Assembly (NCBI RefSeq): GCF_019396325.1
Contig: NZ_JAHKRO010000026.1
Location: forward strand, 24,229 to 88,228
Reading direction: 5' to 3'
DNA from: Nonomuraea ceibae
GTDB lineage: Bacteria > Actinomycetota > Actinomycetes > Streptosporangiales > Streptosporangiaceae
DNA: 64,000 bases
Under the pieces are notes generated by a model. It saw only the letters and a program-made list of their open reading frames with translations, had not been told where the DNA came from and did not search any database. The position numbers and the translations under genes were made by a program. Below, in pieces: positions 1-7,928 of this stretch. The first letter of the stretch is position 1, and each line of letters begins with the position of its first letter.

Positions 1-58
1 AGACCACCACGAACGCGATCAGCAGGACGAGCCGCACCCAGGAGCCCGCGTGCCTCAT
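1..58 (-). CDS. Sugar ABC transporter permease 2, N-terminal fragment
   Basis: Only the first 19 codons lie in the window; the gene continues past the left edge. The ATG (58-56) overlaps the TGA of the preceding permease in an ATGA junction, the usual sign of translational coupling between the two membrane subunits of a carbohydrate importer. The visible residues are a short basic start (MRHAGSW) followed by a hydrophobic run (VRLVLLIAFVVV), which fits the first membrane helix of a MalG-type permease. The function is inferred from operon position, because the EAA loop and the rest of the protein are outside the window. Confidence 0.75.
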   Translation of the reverse strand, partial: MRHAGSWVRLVLLIAFVVV

Positions 59-936
59 GAGCGCCTCTCCTTGCGGACGGACCAGATCAGGTACGGGATC
101 ACGAACACGGCGACGCTGAGCACGATGTACGCGGCGATGGTGGCGCCCTTGGCCGGGTCGTGGGAGTCGAACACCGCCACCCACATGAACACGGCGGGCA
201 CGTCGGTGACGATCTGCTTGCCGGAGACCGCGACGATCAGGTCGAACACCTTGAGCGAGATGTGGCCGAGGATGATCAGCGCGGACAGCGTCACCGGGCG
301 CAGCAGGGGCAGCACGACGTGCCGGTAGACGCCCCACTCGGTGGCGCCGTCGACCCGCGCGGCCTCCCGCAGCTCCTCGGGGACGCCGCGGAACCCGGCG
401 AGAAACAGTGCCATGACATATCCGGACATCTGCCAGACGGCCGGCAGCGCCATCGCCGCCATGCCCCACTCCTGGTTCCGGAACCACTCCCACTGCGGCA
501 GTCCCACCGCGTCGAACAGCCGGTTCAGCCCGACCGCCCGCTCGTCCATGCCCGAGTTCATCAGCCACCGCCACACGATGCCGGTGGCGACGAACGACAC
601 GGCCATCGGGAACAGGTAGATCGCCCGGAACGTCCCTTCGCCCCAGATGCCCTTCTCCATCAGGAACGCCAGGAACCAGCCCAGCACCAGCGCCCCGGCC
701 ACGAACACGACCGTGAACACGATCGCGTGGTTCACCGACAGATGCCACCTGGCCTGGTCCCAGATGTCGATGAAGTTCCGCAGCCCGACGAAACCGCCCT
801 CGGACACCTCGTCGTGCTGGTCCGTCATGGCCAGCCGGAAGTTCCAGCCCAGCAGGCCGTACACGAACACGCCGATCGCCACGATCGACGGCGTGACCAG
901 GAGCAGCCCCGGGAGCCAGGCGCGCACCCGTCTCAA
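55..936 (-). CDS. Sugar ABC transporter permease 1 (MalF-type)
   Basis: A 293-residue integral membrane subunit of a carbohydrate uptake ABC transporter (CUT1 type). It has about six hydrophobic helices, starting at residues ~10-32, and near residue 190 the cytoplasmic EAA-like loop (EELREAARVDGATEWGVYRH) that contacts the ATPase. It follows the lipoprotein binding-protein gene by 55 bp, with a perfect 12-bp hairpin between them, and is coupled by ATGA to the next permease. No ATPase gene is visible; CUT1 systems in actinomycetes often share one MsiK-type ATPase encoded elsewhere (known of the family). The substrate cannot be read from sequence, though a di- or oligosaccharide is likely. Confidence 0.93.
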   Translation of the reverse strand: MRRVRAWLPGLLLVTPSIVAIGVFVYGLLGWNFRLAMTDQHDEVSEGGFVGLRNFIDIWDQARWHLSVNHAIVFTVVFVAGALVLGWFLAFLMEKGIWGEGTFRAIYLFPMAVSFVATGIVWRWLMNSGMDERAVGLNRLFDAVGLPQWEWFRNQEWGMAAMALPAVWQMSGYVMALFLAGFRGVPEELREAARVDGATEWGVYRHVVLPLLRPVTLSALIILGHISLKVFDLIVAVSGKQIVTDVPAVFMWVAVFDSHDPAKGATIAAYIVLSVAVFVIPYLIWSVRKERRS

Positions 937-958
937 CGATTGCCTCCCTCTCCGAAGG

Positions 959-986
959 GGGTACGGCGGGCGGGCCCGCCGTACCC
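959..986 (-). promoter_or_regulatory. Intercistronic hairpin between binding protein and permease genes
   Basis: Perfect 12-bp inverted repeat: GGGTACGGCGGG (959-970) pairs with CCCGCCGTACCC (975-986) across a 4-nt loop. It begins 6 bp after the stop of the binding-protein gene and has no T run. Such hairpins commonly protect the upstream binding-protein message or attenuate read-through, which gives more binding protein than permease. The role is inferred. Confidence 0.7.
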
Positions 987-991
987 GCCGA

Positions 992-2290
992 TCACTGGGC
1001 GTTCGCCGTCGCGGCGGCGGCCAGGCCCTTCTGCAGCTCGGCCACGTCCTGGGTGCCGATGAACAGCCCGACCGCCTCGTTGATGGCGGCCAGCCACGGC
1101 TGGTTCACCGCGACGCCGTGCTGGATGGAGCCGGCCAGCTTGTTGCCCGACCAGTCCTTCAGCGCGTCGGCCAGGTAGTCGGTGTAGAGGGACTGGTCGG
1201 CGTCCTTGCGGGCGGGGATGGAGCCCTTCTTCGGGTTGAAGGCGTCCTGCCCCTCCTTGCTGGCCGCGACCTTCAGCCAGGCGACGGCCCCGTCACGGTT
1301 CTTGGCGCCCTTGGGCAGGGTGAAGCTGTCCGACAGCCACAGGTAGGTGCCCTCGGTGCCGGGCGCGGGCGCCCAGTCGAAGTCCGTCTTCGACGTCTTG
1401 CCGAGGCCGCCGTCCGGCGGGTTGTGGAAGTAGCCGTACGCCCAGTCGCCCATGATGTTGAACGCGGCCTCGCCGTCGGCCACCTGCTTGGCCGCGGGCT
1501 GCCAGTCGTCCTGGGGGCTGCCCGCGTACGACATGATCGTCTTGAAGTTCTCCAGCGCCTTGGCGACCTGGGGGCTGTTCCAGTCGGCGCCCGGCTTGAA
1601 CAGCGCGTTGTAGGCGTCGGTGCCGAGCGAGCCGAGCAGCACGCTCTCCAGCAGGTGGGTGACCGTCCACTCCGAGCCGATCGACAGCGGGATCTTGCCC
1701 GTGGCCTTGACCTTCTCCAGTGCGGCGACGAACTCCTCGATCGTCTTGGGCGCGCCCGCGACGCCCGCCTCCTTCAGCACCGACGGGTTGAACCACAGCA
1801 CGTTGGACCGGTGGATGTTCACCGGCACCGAGTAGATCTTGCCGTCGACGCTGATCTGCTCGACGAGCTGCGCCGGGAAGGCGTCGGCGAGCTTGAGCTC
1901 GTCGTAGAGGAAGTTGAGCTCCTCCAGGTCACCGGCCTTGATGTAGCCCTGCAGCTCGGCGCCCGCGTGTCCCTGGAACGTGTCGGGCGGCGTGTCGGCC
2001 TGCAGCTTCGAGGCGAGCAGCGCCTTGGCCTTGTCGCCGGAGCCGCCCGCGACCGCGGCGTCGAAGAACGTCAGGTTCGGATTCTGCTGTTCGAAGATCT
2101 CTCGCATCGCCTTCAGGCCGTCGGCCTCACCCGGCCCGGTCCACCAGGAGAACACCTCGACCTGCTGCTTGCCGCCACCGCCGTCGCCGCTCGCGGCCGG
2201 CTCGGCCGGGGAGCCGCCACCGCCGCACGCCGACAGCCCGAGCAGGCCCGCCAAAGTGATCGCGACGGTCGCCGTCCACCGTCGTCTCAT
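992..2290 (-). CDS. Carbohydrate ABC transporter substrate-binding lipoprotein
   Basis: A 432-residue extracellular solute-binding protein (family 1, MalE-like). The signal peptide ends in the lipobox LSAC, with the lipidated cysteine at residue 22, followed by a glycine/serine-rich linker. The mature part has the features of sugar-binding proteins, such as VEVFSWWTGPGEADGLKA after the linker, PVNIHRSNVLWFN and GEAAFNIMGDWAYG. The ATG at 2290 has an upstream AAGGGATGG as ribosome binding site. It is the first gene of the importer operon, 40 bp downstream of a LacI-type palindrome. It should capture a sugar outside the membrane and deliver it to the two permeases; the sugar is unknown. Confidence 0.94.
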   Translation of the reverse strand: MRRRWTATVAITLAGLLGLSACGGGGSPAEPAASGDGGGGKQQVEVFSWWTGPGEADGLKAMREIFEQQNPNLTFFDAAVAGGSGDKAKALLASKLQADTPPDTFQGHAGAELQGYIKAGDLEELNFLYDELKLADAFPAQLVEQISVDGKIYSVPVNIHRSNVLWFNPSVLKEAGVAGAPKTIEEFVAALEKVKATGKIPLSIGSEWTVTHLLESVLLGSLGTDAYNALFKPGADWNSPQVAKALENFKTIMSYAGSPQDDWQPAAKQVADGEAAFNIMGDWAYGYFHNPPDGGLGKTSKTDFDWAPAPGTEGTYLWLSDSFTLPKGAKNRDGAVAWLKVAASKEGQDAFNPKKGSIPARKDADQSLYTDYLADALKDWSGNKLAGSIQHGVAVNQPWLAAINEAVGLFIGTQDVAELQKGLAAAATANAQ

Positions 2291-2330
2291 CGCACACCAT
2301 CCCTTCGAGAAAACCCCCGAGCTGGTGACT

Positions 2331-2344
2331 TGACAACGTTGTCA
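2331..2344. promoter_or_regulatory. Probable LacI-family operator
   Basis: Perfect 14-bp palindrome TGACAACGTTGTCA centred on CG, 41 bp upstream of the binding-protein ATG. The central AACGTT with symmetric flanks is the hallmark of LacI/GalR-family operators, and actinomycete sugar ABC operons are usually repressed by such a regulator. No LacI gene lies in the window; it may be beyond the left edge. Confidence 0.75.
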
Positions 2345-2447
2345 GTAGGGCCATCAACGCACTTTGCCCACTTCTGCGTCAAGGAGTGGACGGATAACAG
2401 GTCCGCATACCACGAGAACTGTCAGTGCCCGCGGGCACACTCCAGGT

Positions 2448-4310
2448 ATGGCCGACGAGCCCCTCGAACTGGGCGAGATCTCCCTCTCCGACTGGCACGC
2501 TCACAACGACACGATGGCCGACGTGGGGTTCCTCGTCATCGCGAGGCGGCTTCCCTCACTCGTCCGCCAGGCCATGAGCATGGCCTGGCGCGCCAGCCCC
2601 CGCGACACCGTCGCCACGGTCGGGCTCAGCCTGCTCGGCGGCGTCTTCACCGCCTTCGGCCTGCTGGCCACCACCGGGGTGCTCAACGCGCTGTTCAGCG
2701 AGGGGCCCACCCCCGACCGGGTGATCGCCGCGCTGCCCAGCCTGGCCCTGGTCGCCGCGATGGCGACGCTGCGCACCTCCGTCCAGGCCGGCGCGGGCTG
2801 GGCGCAGTCACGCCTCGACCCGCAGGTGACCCGGCTGACCGAGGAACGGCTCTACGGCCTGACCAGCCGCGTCGAGCTCGTCGCCTACGACGACCCCGAC
2901 TTCCACGACGCGCTCCAGCGGGCCCGCAGCCGGGGCGTCCAGATGGCCGACATGGTGGTGACCTCCGCCATCGACGTGGTCACGGCCGCCGTCGGCATCG
3001 CCGCCGTCGCGGGCGTGCTCGGCGTGCTCCACCCGGTGCTGCTGCCCCTGCTCCTGCTCGCCGTGCTGCCCGACGCCTGGGCCGCCGTGCGCAGCGCCCG
3101 GATGCGCTACACGACGATGTTCTCGCTCATCCCCGCCATCCGCCGCAAGTGGATCATCGCCGAGCTGCTGGCCAACCGCGACCCCGCCGCCGAGGTCCGC
3201 TCGTTCACCATGCGCGGCTTCCTGCTGCGCATGTACGACGCGGTCGCCAAGGCCGAGCAGGACGTGCTGCTCGGCCTGGCCAGGCGGCAGACCGTCGCCA
3301 GGCTCGTCGGCGAGGCGCTGGGCGGCCTCGGCAGCGCCCTCGTCTACGTGGCGCTCGGCGTGCTGCTCGCGATCGCCGCGATCCCCCTCGCCGTCGCCGG
3401 CACCGCCGTGCTGGCCATCAGGTCCGGCCAGAGCTCGCTGGCCCACCTGATGTACGCCACCAACCGGCTCTACGAGGAGGGCCTCTACTTCACCGACTTC
3501 CTGGAGTTCTGCGACTCGGCCGAGCGCTGGCTGCCCGGCGCCGCCCGCACGACGGCCCCCGAGCGCTTCGAGCGCATCAGCGCCGTGGACGTCACGTTCA
3601 CCTACCCGGGCTCCGACGAGCCCGCCCTGCGCGGCGTGTCGGTCGAGGTCAAGCGCGGCGAGGTGATCGCCTTCGTCGGCGAGAACGGCTCCGGCAAGAC
3701 CACCCTCGCCAAGATCCTGTCCGGCCTGTACGAGCCCGACACGGGCAGCGTGCTGTGGGACGACGTCGACCTGCGCACGGTCAGCCCGGAGGACCTGCGG
3801 CTGCGCACCGCGGTGATCGCCCAGGACCACACCCGCTGGCCGCTCGCCGCCCGCTACAACATCACGATGGGCACCGACAAGGGCCAGGACGCCCTCGACG
3901 CGGCGGCGGCGGTCGCCGGGGCCGACGAGGTCGTCGCCGGCCTCCCCCACGGCTATCGCACCCTGCTCGACCGGCGCTTCAAGGACGGCCACGAGCTGTC
4001 CGGCGGGCAGTGGCAGCGCATCGCCGTGGCACGCGGCTTTCATCGCGACGCCTGCCTGCTGATCTGCGACGAGCCGACGGCGGCCCTCGACGCCCGCGCC
4101 GAGCACGCCCTGTTCGAGCGCATCCGGGGCCACTCCGACGGCCGCACGGTCCTGCTCATCACCCACCGCCTGGCCAGCGTCCGCTACGCCGACCGCATCT
4201 ACGTGCTCGACCACGGCCGGGTCACCGAGGAGGGCGACCACGCCACGCTGATGGCGCTCGACGGGCTCTACGCCGAGCTCTACACCCTCCAGGCGTCCGC
4301 CTACCGGTGA
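2448..4310 (+). CDS. ABC exporter half-transporter (membrane domain fused to ATPase)
   Basis: A 620-residue fusion of an N-terminal transmembrane domain (about residues 50-340, with clear hydrophobic stretches at ~55-80, ~170-205 and ~290-325) and a C-terminal nucleotide-binding domain. The ATPase has Walker A GENGSGKTT (~411), signature LSGGQ (~517) and Walker B LLICDEPTAALD. The start at 2448 follows AGG immediately upstream and gives MADEPLELGE; the frame is open further 5-prime, but that extension is GC-rich and lacks a ribosome binding site. Such homodimeric exporters move lipids, peptides or drugs outward. It is a single gene with no partner transporter or biosynthetic neighbour, so the substrate is unknown. 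Its TGA abuts the stop of the convergent CAP gene (TGATCA). Confidence 0.93.
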   Translation: MADEPLELGEISLSDWHAHNDTMADVGFLVIARRLPSLVRQAMSMAWRASPRDTVATVGLSLLGGVFTAFGLLATTGVLNALFSEGPTPDRVIAALPSLALVAAMATLRTSVQAGAGWAQSRLDPQVTRLTEERLYGLTSRVELVAYDDPDFHDALQRARSRGVQMADMVVTSAIDVVTAAVGIAAVAGVLGVLHPVLLPLLLLAVLPDAWAAVRSARMRYTTMFSLIPAIRRKWIIAELLANRDPAAEVRSFTMRGFLLRMYDAVAKAEQDVLLGLARRQTVARLVGEALGGLGSALVYVALGVLLAIAAIPLAVAGTAVLAIRSGQSSLAHLMYATNRLYEEGLYFTDFLEFCDSAERWLPGAARTTAPERFERISAVDVTFTYPGSDEPALRGVSVEVKRGEVIAFVGENGSGKTTLAKILSGLYEPDTGSVLWDDVDLRTVSPEDLRLRTAVIAQDHTRWPLAARYNITMGTDKGQDALDAAAAVAGADEVVAGLPHGYRTLLDRRFKDGHELSGGQWQRIAVARGFHRDACLLICDEPTAALDARAEHALFERIRGHSDGRTVLLITHRLASVRYADRIYVLDHGRVTEEGDHATLMALDGLYAELYTLQASAYR

Positions 4311-5027
4311 TCAGTGGCTGGCGAACGCCTGCGTCCAGTGTCCGCCGGCGAAGCCGACGCCGATGTGGGTGTAGGCGCAGGTGAGGATGTTGGCCTTGTG
4401 GCCGGGGCTGTCCATCCACCCGGACATGACCTCGGCCGCCGTGCGCTGACCGGCCGCGATGTTCTCGCCCCAGGAGCCGATCGGCGCGAAGCCGGCGTCG
4501 CGGATGCGGTCCTCGGGCCCGTCGCCGTCCGGGGCCTCGTGGTCGAAGAAGCCGCGGGCGGCCATGTCCTTGGAGTGGGCCAGCGCCGCCGCCCGGAGTT
4601 CGGGGTCGTGCTTGAGCGGCTTGCATCCGGCCTTGGCCCGGGCGGCGTTGGTGAGCTTGACCACCCCGTTCTCGGCGGCCGTGCCCACGGCGCCCCCGGT
4701 GCCCACGGTGGCGCGCTGCTCGGCGCGGGCCGGGGTCCGGGTGCGGGTGGGGGTCGGCTTGGGCTTGGGCTTGGGGCTGCTGGTCGTGCGGGTGGGCTTC
4801 GGGGTCGGCTTCGGGGTGACCGGCTTGCTCTTCGTGGGGGTGGGCGTCGGGGTCGGGGTGGGGGTGGGGGCCGGCGCAGGGGAGGTGGTGGTCGTCGCGG
4901 CGACGATCTCGGTCGCGGGGCGGCGGTCGGGCGCGGGGGCTCGGGTGGCGAGGATGACCGCCAGTCCGGCGACGGTGCCCACGATGACGGCGAGGGTGGC
5001 GAAGAGGAGCTTGCGGGCTGTGGTCAT
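4311..5027 (-). CDS. Secreted CAP-domain (SCP/PR-1-like) protein
   Basis: A 238-residue membrane-anchored or secreted protein. Residues ~7-27 form a hydrophobic signal/anchor (LLFATLAVIVGTVAGLAVIL). Residues ~40-110 are a Thr/Pro/Lys-rich linker with repeated TPTPTP and KPKPKPTPT. Residues ~115-238 form a CAP domain: LTNAARAKAGCKPL, HSKDMAARGFFDHEAP, GENIAAGQ, SGWMDSPGHKANILTCAYTHIGVGFA. The HS...H and GEN...SPGH motifs of the family are present. Bacterial CAP proteins of this YkwD-like kind are exported and often associated with the envelope; their reaction is not settled. It is convergent with the ABC exporter, so it is transcribed separately from it. Confidence 0.93.
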   Translation of the reverse strand: MTTARKLLFATLAVIVGTVAGLAVILATRAPAPDRRPATEIVAATTTTSPAPAPTPTPTPTPTPTKSKPVTPKPTPKPTRTTSSPKPKPKPTPTRTRTPARAEQRATVGTGGAVGTAAENGVVKLTNAARAKAGCKPLKHDPELRAAALAHSKDMAARGFFDHEAPDGDGPEDRIRDAGFAPIGSWGENIAAGQRTAAEVMSGWMDSPGHKANILTCAYTHIGVGFAGGHWTQAFASH

Positions 5028-5104
5028 TGATCACACAATGGGGGTTTTGGTCCAATAACTAGCACAATGTCGGAGTTTATCCAGATTTACGGTGACGGCA
5101 TTGG

Positions 5105-6529
5105 CTAGGACAGCACCGCCTGCATGATCGTGCGGGCGATGGGCGCCGCCGGGCCGGGACGTTCCAGCACCACCCCCACCGCCACCTCCGGCGCCCCCGC
5201 CGGGGCGAACGCGGTGAACAGCGCGGGAGCCCCCGGGCCCGCCGACTTGGCCGCCACCGAAATGCCCGGGATGGCCGCCGCCGTGCCCGGCCCGCCCGGC
5301 CGGGTGATCGTGGTCATCATGGCCGTGAGCTGCCCGGCCAGCTCGGGGGCCAGCGTCGTGCGGTACGGCGCCGGCGCGGCCCGCCGGATGACCGAGCCGT
5401 CCCGCAGCCGCACCTCCTCCACCAGGTACGGGCGCATCAGCGTGCCGTCGTTGGCCACGGCCGCAGACAGCATGGCGACCATGAGCGGCGTGACGCGCCC
5501 GCCCGGCCCGCCGATGGCCGCCAGGGCGGTGTGGGACCGGTCCGCGGCGCCGTCGAACGAGCTGGGCGTCACGGGCAGCGGGATCGTCAGCTCCGGGGCG
5601 TTGAAGCCGAACGCGTCCGCCTGGTCCCGCAGCGTGTCCTGGCCGAGTTGCAGGCCGATCCCGGCGAAGGCCGTGTCGCAGGAGCCCTGGAAGGCGCGGG
5701 CCAGCGTCGGCCGGGCGTCGCGGCCGCACGGCCTGCCGTCGACGTTGTGCACGTACCGGGTCGTTCCAGGCAGGCGCAGCTTGGCGGGGCCGGGCAGCTC
5801 GGTGGCGGGCCCGTACTCGCCGGTGGCCAGCGCGGCGGCGGTCGTGACGAGCTTGAACGCCGAGCCGGCCGGGTAGGTCTCGGCGGTCGCCCGGTTCAGC
5901 AGCGGGCTGCCGGGCGCGCGGCTCAGCCGCCGCTCGACGCGCGCCAGCGCGGCGGCGTCGAACGTGGCGAAGGCGTTCGGGTCGTAGGACGGGTAGCTGG
6001 CCAGGGCGAGGACGGCGCCGGTCGCCGGGTTGATCGCGACGGCGGCGCCGGGCGTGCCGGCGGCCCGCAGGCTCTGGTAGGCGGCCCACTGGGCCCGGTC
6101 GCTGATCGTCAGGCGGACGTCGGCGGCCTGCTCGGTGCCGATCCTGACCAGCGACTGCATCTTGACCTTGGCGTCGGCGCCCGACAGCGCCGCCTCCAGG
6201 GCCCGCTCGACGCCGGTCGCCGGCCCCGCCGTGAGATGCCCGGTGACGGGCGCGAACATCTCCCCGTGCGGGTAGAAGCGGCGATAGCGGTACGGCCCGC
6301 CGTCCGTCTCCCGGCTGGTGGCCACCACGGTGCCGTCGAAGCTGAGGATCGCGCCGCGCGGCTCGTCGAACCGGGCGATGCGGGCCCGCTCGTTGCGCGG
6401 GTCGGCGTTGAGCGACCTGGACGAGAACGCCTGGACGAAGGTCAGGTGCGCCAGCAACGCGAACAGCATCCCCGCGCAGATCCGTGCCACGCGGCGCAGC
6501 GTGCCGTTGATCCTTCTCGCCCTGGTCAT
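5105..6529 (-). CDS. Penicillin-binding protein transpeptidase with altered SxN and KTG motifs
   Basis: A 474-residue protein with one N-terminal membrane helix (~16-36) and a C-terminal penicillin-binding/transpeptidase domain, similar in layout to the PbpA-type class B PBPs that cross-link peptidoglycan. The SxxK box is S223-A-F-K226 (YPAGSAFKLVTT). The second motif reads SCD (283-285) instead of SxN, and the third reads KSA (428-430) instead of K-T/S-G, followed by GPG. The start at 6529 (MTRARR) is preferred over an upstream in-frame ATG at 6559 because GGA lies just upstream of it and family members begin with a short basic tail. No FtsW/RodA or kinase partner is adjacent. The altered motifs may change beta-lactam sensitivity or activity (inference). 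Confidence 0.9.
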   Translation of the reverse strand: MTRARRINGTLRRVARICAGMLFALLAHLTFVQAFSSRSLNADPRNERARIARFDEPRGAILSFDGTVVATSRETDGGPYRYRRFYPHGEMFAPVTGHLTAGPATGVERALEAALSGADAKVKMQSLVRIGTEQAADVRLTISDRAQWAAYQSLRAAGTPGAAVAINPATGAVLALASYPSYDPNAFATFDAAALARVERRLSRAPGSPLLNRATAETYPAGSAFKLVTTAAALATGEYGPATELPGPAKLRLPGTTRYVHNVDGRPCGRDARPTLARAFQGSCDTAFAGIGLQLGQDTLRDQADAFGFNAPELTIPLPVTPSSFDGAADRSHTALAAIGGPGGRVTPLMVAMLSAAVANDGTLMRPYLVEEVRLRDGSVIRRAAPAPYRTTLAPELAGQLTAMMTTITRPGGPGTAAAIPGISVAAKSAGPGAPALFTAFAPAGAPEVAVGVVLERPGPAAPIARTIMQAVLS

Positions 6530-6566
6530 GGATTCCGGTTTTAGCAACCGGAGATCCAAGCCCCGG

Positions 6567-6926
6567 CTAGAGGACGCTGCGGTAGTAGGAAATCTTGTCG
6601 CTGACGTAGCGCTTGCGCTCGATCAGGTTGCCGATCTGCGCCTCGACGCGGCGATCGTGCTCTTCGAGGAGCGCGATGCGGTCGGCGATCGTGTGGTCGC
6701 CGGCGCGGACCAGCTCGGCGAAGCGCAGCATCTCGGCGATCGGCATGCCGGTGTCGCGCAGGCAGCGGATGGTGCCGAGCCAGCCGACGTCCTCCTGGCT
6801 GAACCTGCGCTGCCCGGCCGCGTTGCGCTCGACCGGTTCGAGCAGCCCGATCTTCTCGTAGTAGCGCAGGGTGTCGAGGGAGAAACCGGTCTCCTCGACC
6901 ACTTCGGCGGGGGTGTAGACGCTCAC
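6567..6926 (-). CDS. MerR-family transcriptional regulator
   Basis: A 119-residue MerR protein: an N-terminal winged helix (YTPAEVVEETGFSLDTLRYYEKIGLLEP, residues ~4-31), then FSQEDVGWLGTIRCLRDTGMPIAEM and a C-terminal coiled dimerisation helix (RIALLEEHDRRVEAQIGNL). There is no metal-binding cysteine pair at the C-terminus, so an organic or stress effector is more likely than a metal. The start is GTG at 6926; the ATG 13 bp upstream is out of frame. It is transcribed divergently from an aldo-keto reductase, and the gap carries two MerR-style promoters with 19-bp spacers, one for each gene. That predicts autoregulation and activation of the reductase. Confidence 0.93.
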   Translation of the reverse strand: MSVYTPAEVVEETGFSLDTLRYYEKIGLLEPVERNAAGQRRFSQEDVGWLGTIRCLRDTGMPIAEMLRFAELVRAGDHTIADRIALLEEHDRRVEAQIGNLIERKRYVSDKISYYRSVL

Positions 6927-6934
6927 GGGAGCCA

Positions 6935-6965
6935 AGCATGGCACCTGGAGTGGGCTCCAGGTCAA
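6935..6965 (-). promoter_or_regulatory. MerR-type promoter of the regulator gene
   Basis: On the minus strand TTGACC (6965-6960) and CATGCT (6940-6935) are separated by 19 bp. That over-long spacer is typical of MerR-controlled promoters. The dyad ACCTGGAG-TGGG-CTCCAGGT (6943-6962) fills the spacer. Only 8 bp separate the -10 from the GTG of merR, so the transcript is probably leaderless. Confidence 0.7.
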
Positions 6966-6969
6966 CCAT

Positions 6970-7000
6970 TTGACATGGAGTCCACTCCAGGTCGCACAGT
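6970..7000 (+). promoter_or_regulatory. MerR-type promoter of the aldo-keto reductase gene
   Basis: TTGACA (6970-6975) and CACAGT (6995-7000) are separated by exactly 19 bp, and the spacer holds the dyad TGGAGT-CC-ACTCCA (6976-6989). The ATG of the reductase starts 7 bp after the -10, which leaves no room for a ribosome binding site and predicts a leaderless mRNA. The spacer is nearly identical to that of the mirrored merR promoter. Confidence 0.75.
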
Positions 7001-7007
7001 TCGGTCC

Positions 7008-7928
7008 ATGAACATCGCACTCGGCACGATTCCGTTCGGCACCAGCGTCAGCCGTGAGGACACCTTCGCCATCCTGGACCGCTTCGTCGAGGCGGGCGGC
7101 AGCATGCTCGACACGGCCAACAACTACCCGTTCTGGGTCGAGGGCCGCACCGGGGACGAGAGCGAGCAGACCATCGGGGCCTGGCTCGCCGCCCGGGGCA
7201 ACCGCGACCAGGTGTTCCTGAGCACGAAGGTCGGCGCCCGGCCGACGGTGCCCGGTGACGTCACGCTGGACTCGGCGGAGGGCCTGTCGGCGCCGGCCGT
7301 GCGGGCGGGCGTCGAGGGCAGCCTGCGCCGACTCGGCACCGACCACGTGGACCTCTACTGGGCGCACATCGAGGACCGGTCGGTGCCGCTGGAGGAGACC
7401 CTGGGCGCGTTCGACGAGCTGCACCGGCAGGGCAAGATCGGCAAGGTGGGCGCGAGCAACCTGCCGGCCTGGCGGCTGGAGCGGGCCAGGAACGTCTCGG
7501 CCGCGCACGGCTGGCTCCCTTACACGCACCTGCAACTGCGCCACACCTACCTGCGCCCGCGCCCGTACACGCGCCCGGCCGAGACCGGTCACCGCGTGAC
7601 GGGCGACGAGCACCTGGAGTACGCGCGCGAGGCCGGGGTGACGCTGTGGGCGTACAACACGCTGATGTTCGGCGCCTACACCCGCGCGGACCGGCCGATC
7701 CCGGAGATCTACGACCACCCGGGCACCACGCGGCGGCTGGCCGCGCTGCGCGAGGTGGCGGGCGAGCTCGGCGCGACGCCGAACCAGGTCGTGCTGGCCT
7801 GGCTGATGGCCGGCGGGCACGTCCCGATCGTCGGCGTGAGCACGATGGCGCAGCTGGAGGAGGCGATCGGCGCGGCCGACGTCAAGCTCGACGACGAGCT
7901 GCGCCGCCGCCTGGACGAGGCCGCCTGA
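7008..7928 (+). CDS. Aldo/keto reductase
   Basis: A 306-residue NADPH-dependent oxidoreductase of the aldo-keto reductase fold (TIM barrel). Visible motifs are LGTIPFGTSVS at the start, MLDTANNYPFW (Asp and Tyr of the catalytic tetrad at ~40-46), LSTKVGARP (catalytic Lys ~75), DLYWAHIED (His ~117) and IGKVGASNLPAW. The second half has ATPNQVVLAWLMAGGHVPIVGVST, the cofactor-side signature. It probably reduces carbonyl compounds, and control by the adjacent MerR regulator suggests a detoxification or stress role (inference). Its TGA shares the palindrome TGATCA with the convergent TetR gene. Confidence 0.93.
   Translation: MNIALGTIPFGTSVSREDTFAILDRFVEAGGSMLDTANNYPFWVEGRTGDESEQTIGAWLAARGNRDQVFLSTKVGARPTVPGDVTLDSAEGLSAPAVRAGVEGSLRRLGTDHVDLYWAHIEDRSVPLEETLGAFDELHRQGKIGKVGASNLPAWRLERARNVSAAHGWLPYTHLQLRHTYLRPRPYTRPAETGHRVTGDEHLEYAREAGVTLWAYNTLMFGAYTRADRPIPEIYDHPGTTRRLAALREVAGELGATPNQVVLAWLMAGGHVPIVGVSTMAQLEEAIGAADVKLDDELRRRLDEAA

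Noticed and set aside
647..4384. A 1245-codon open frame on the plus strand
   Set aside because: It runs antisense to the binding-protein gene and then out of frame through the ABC exporter. Composition is Arg/Pro/Gly-rich, as expected of a GC-rich shadow frame.
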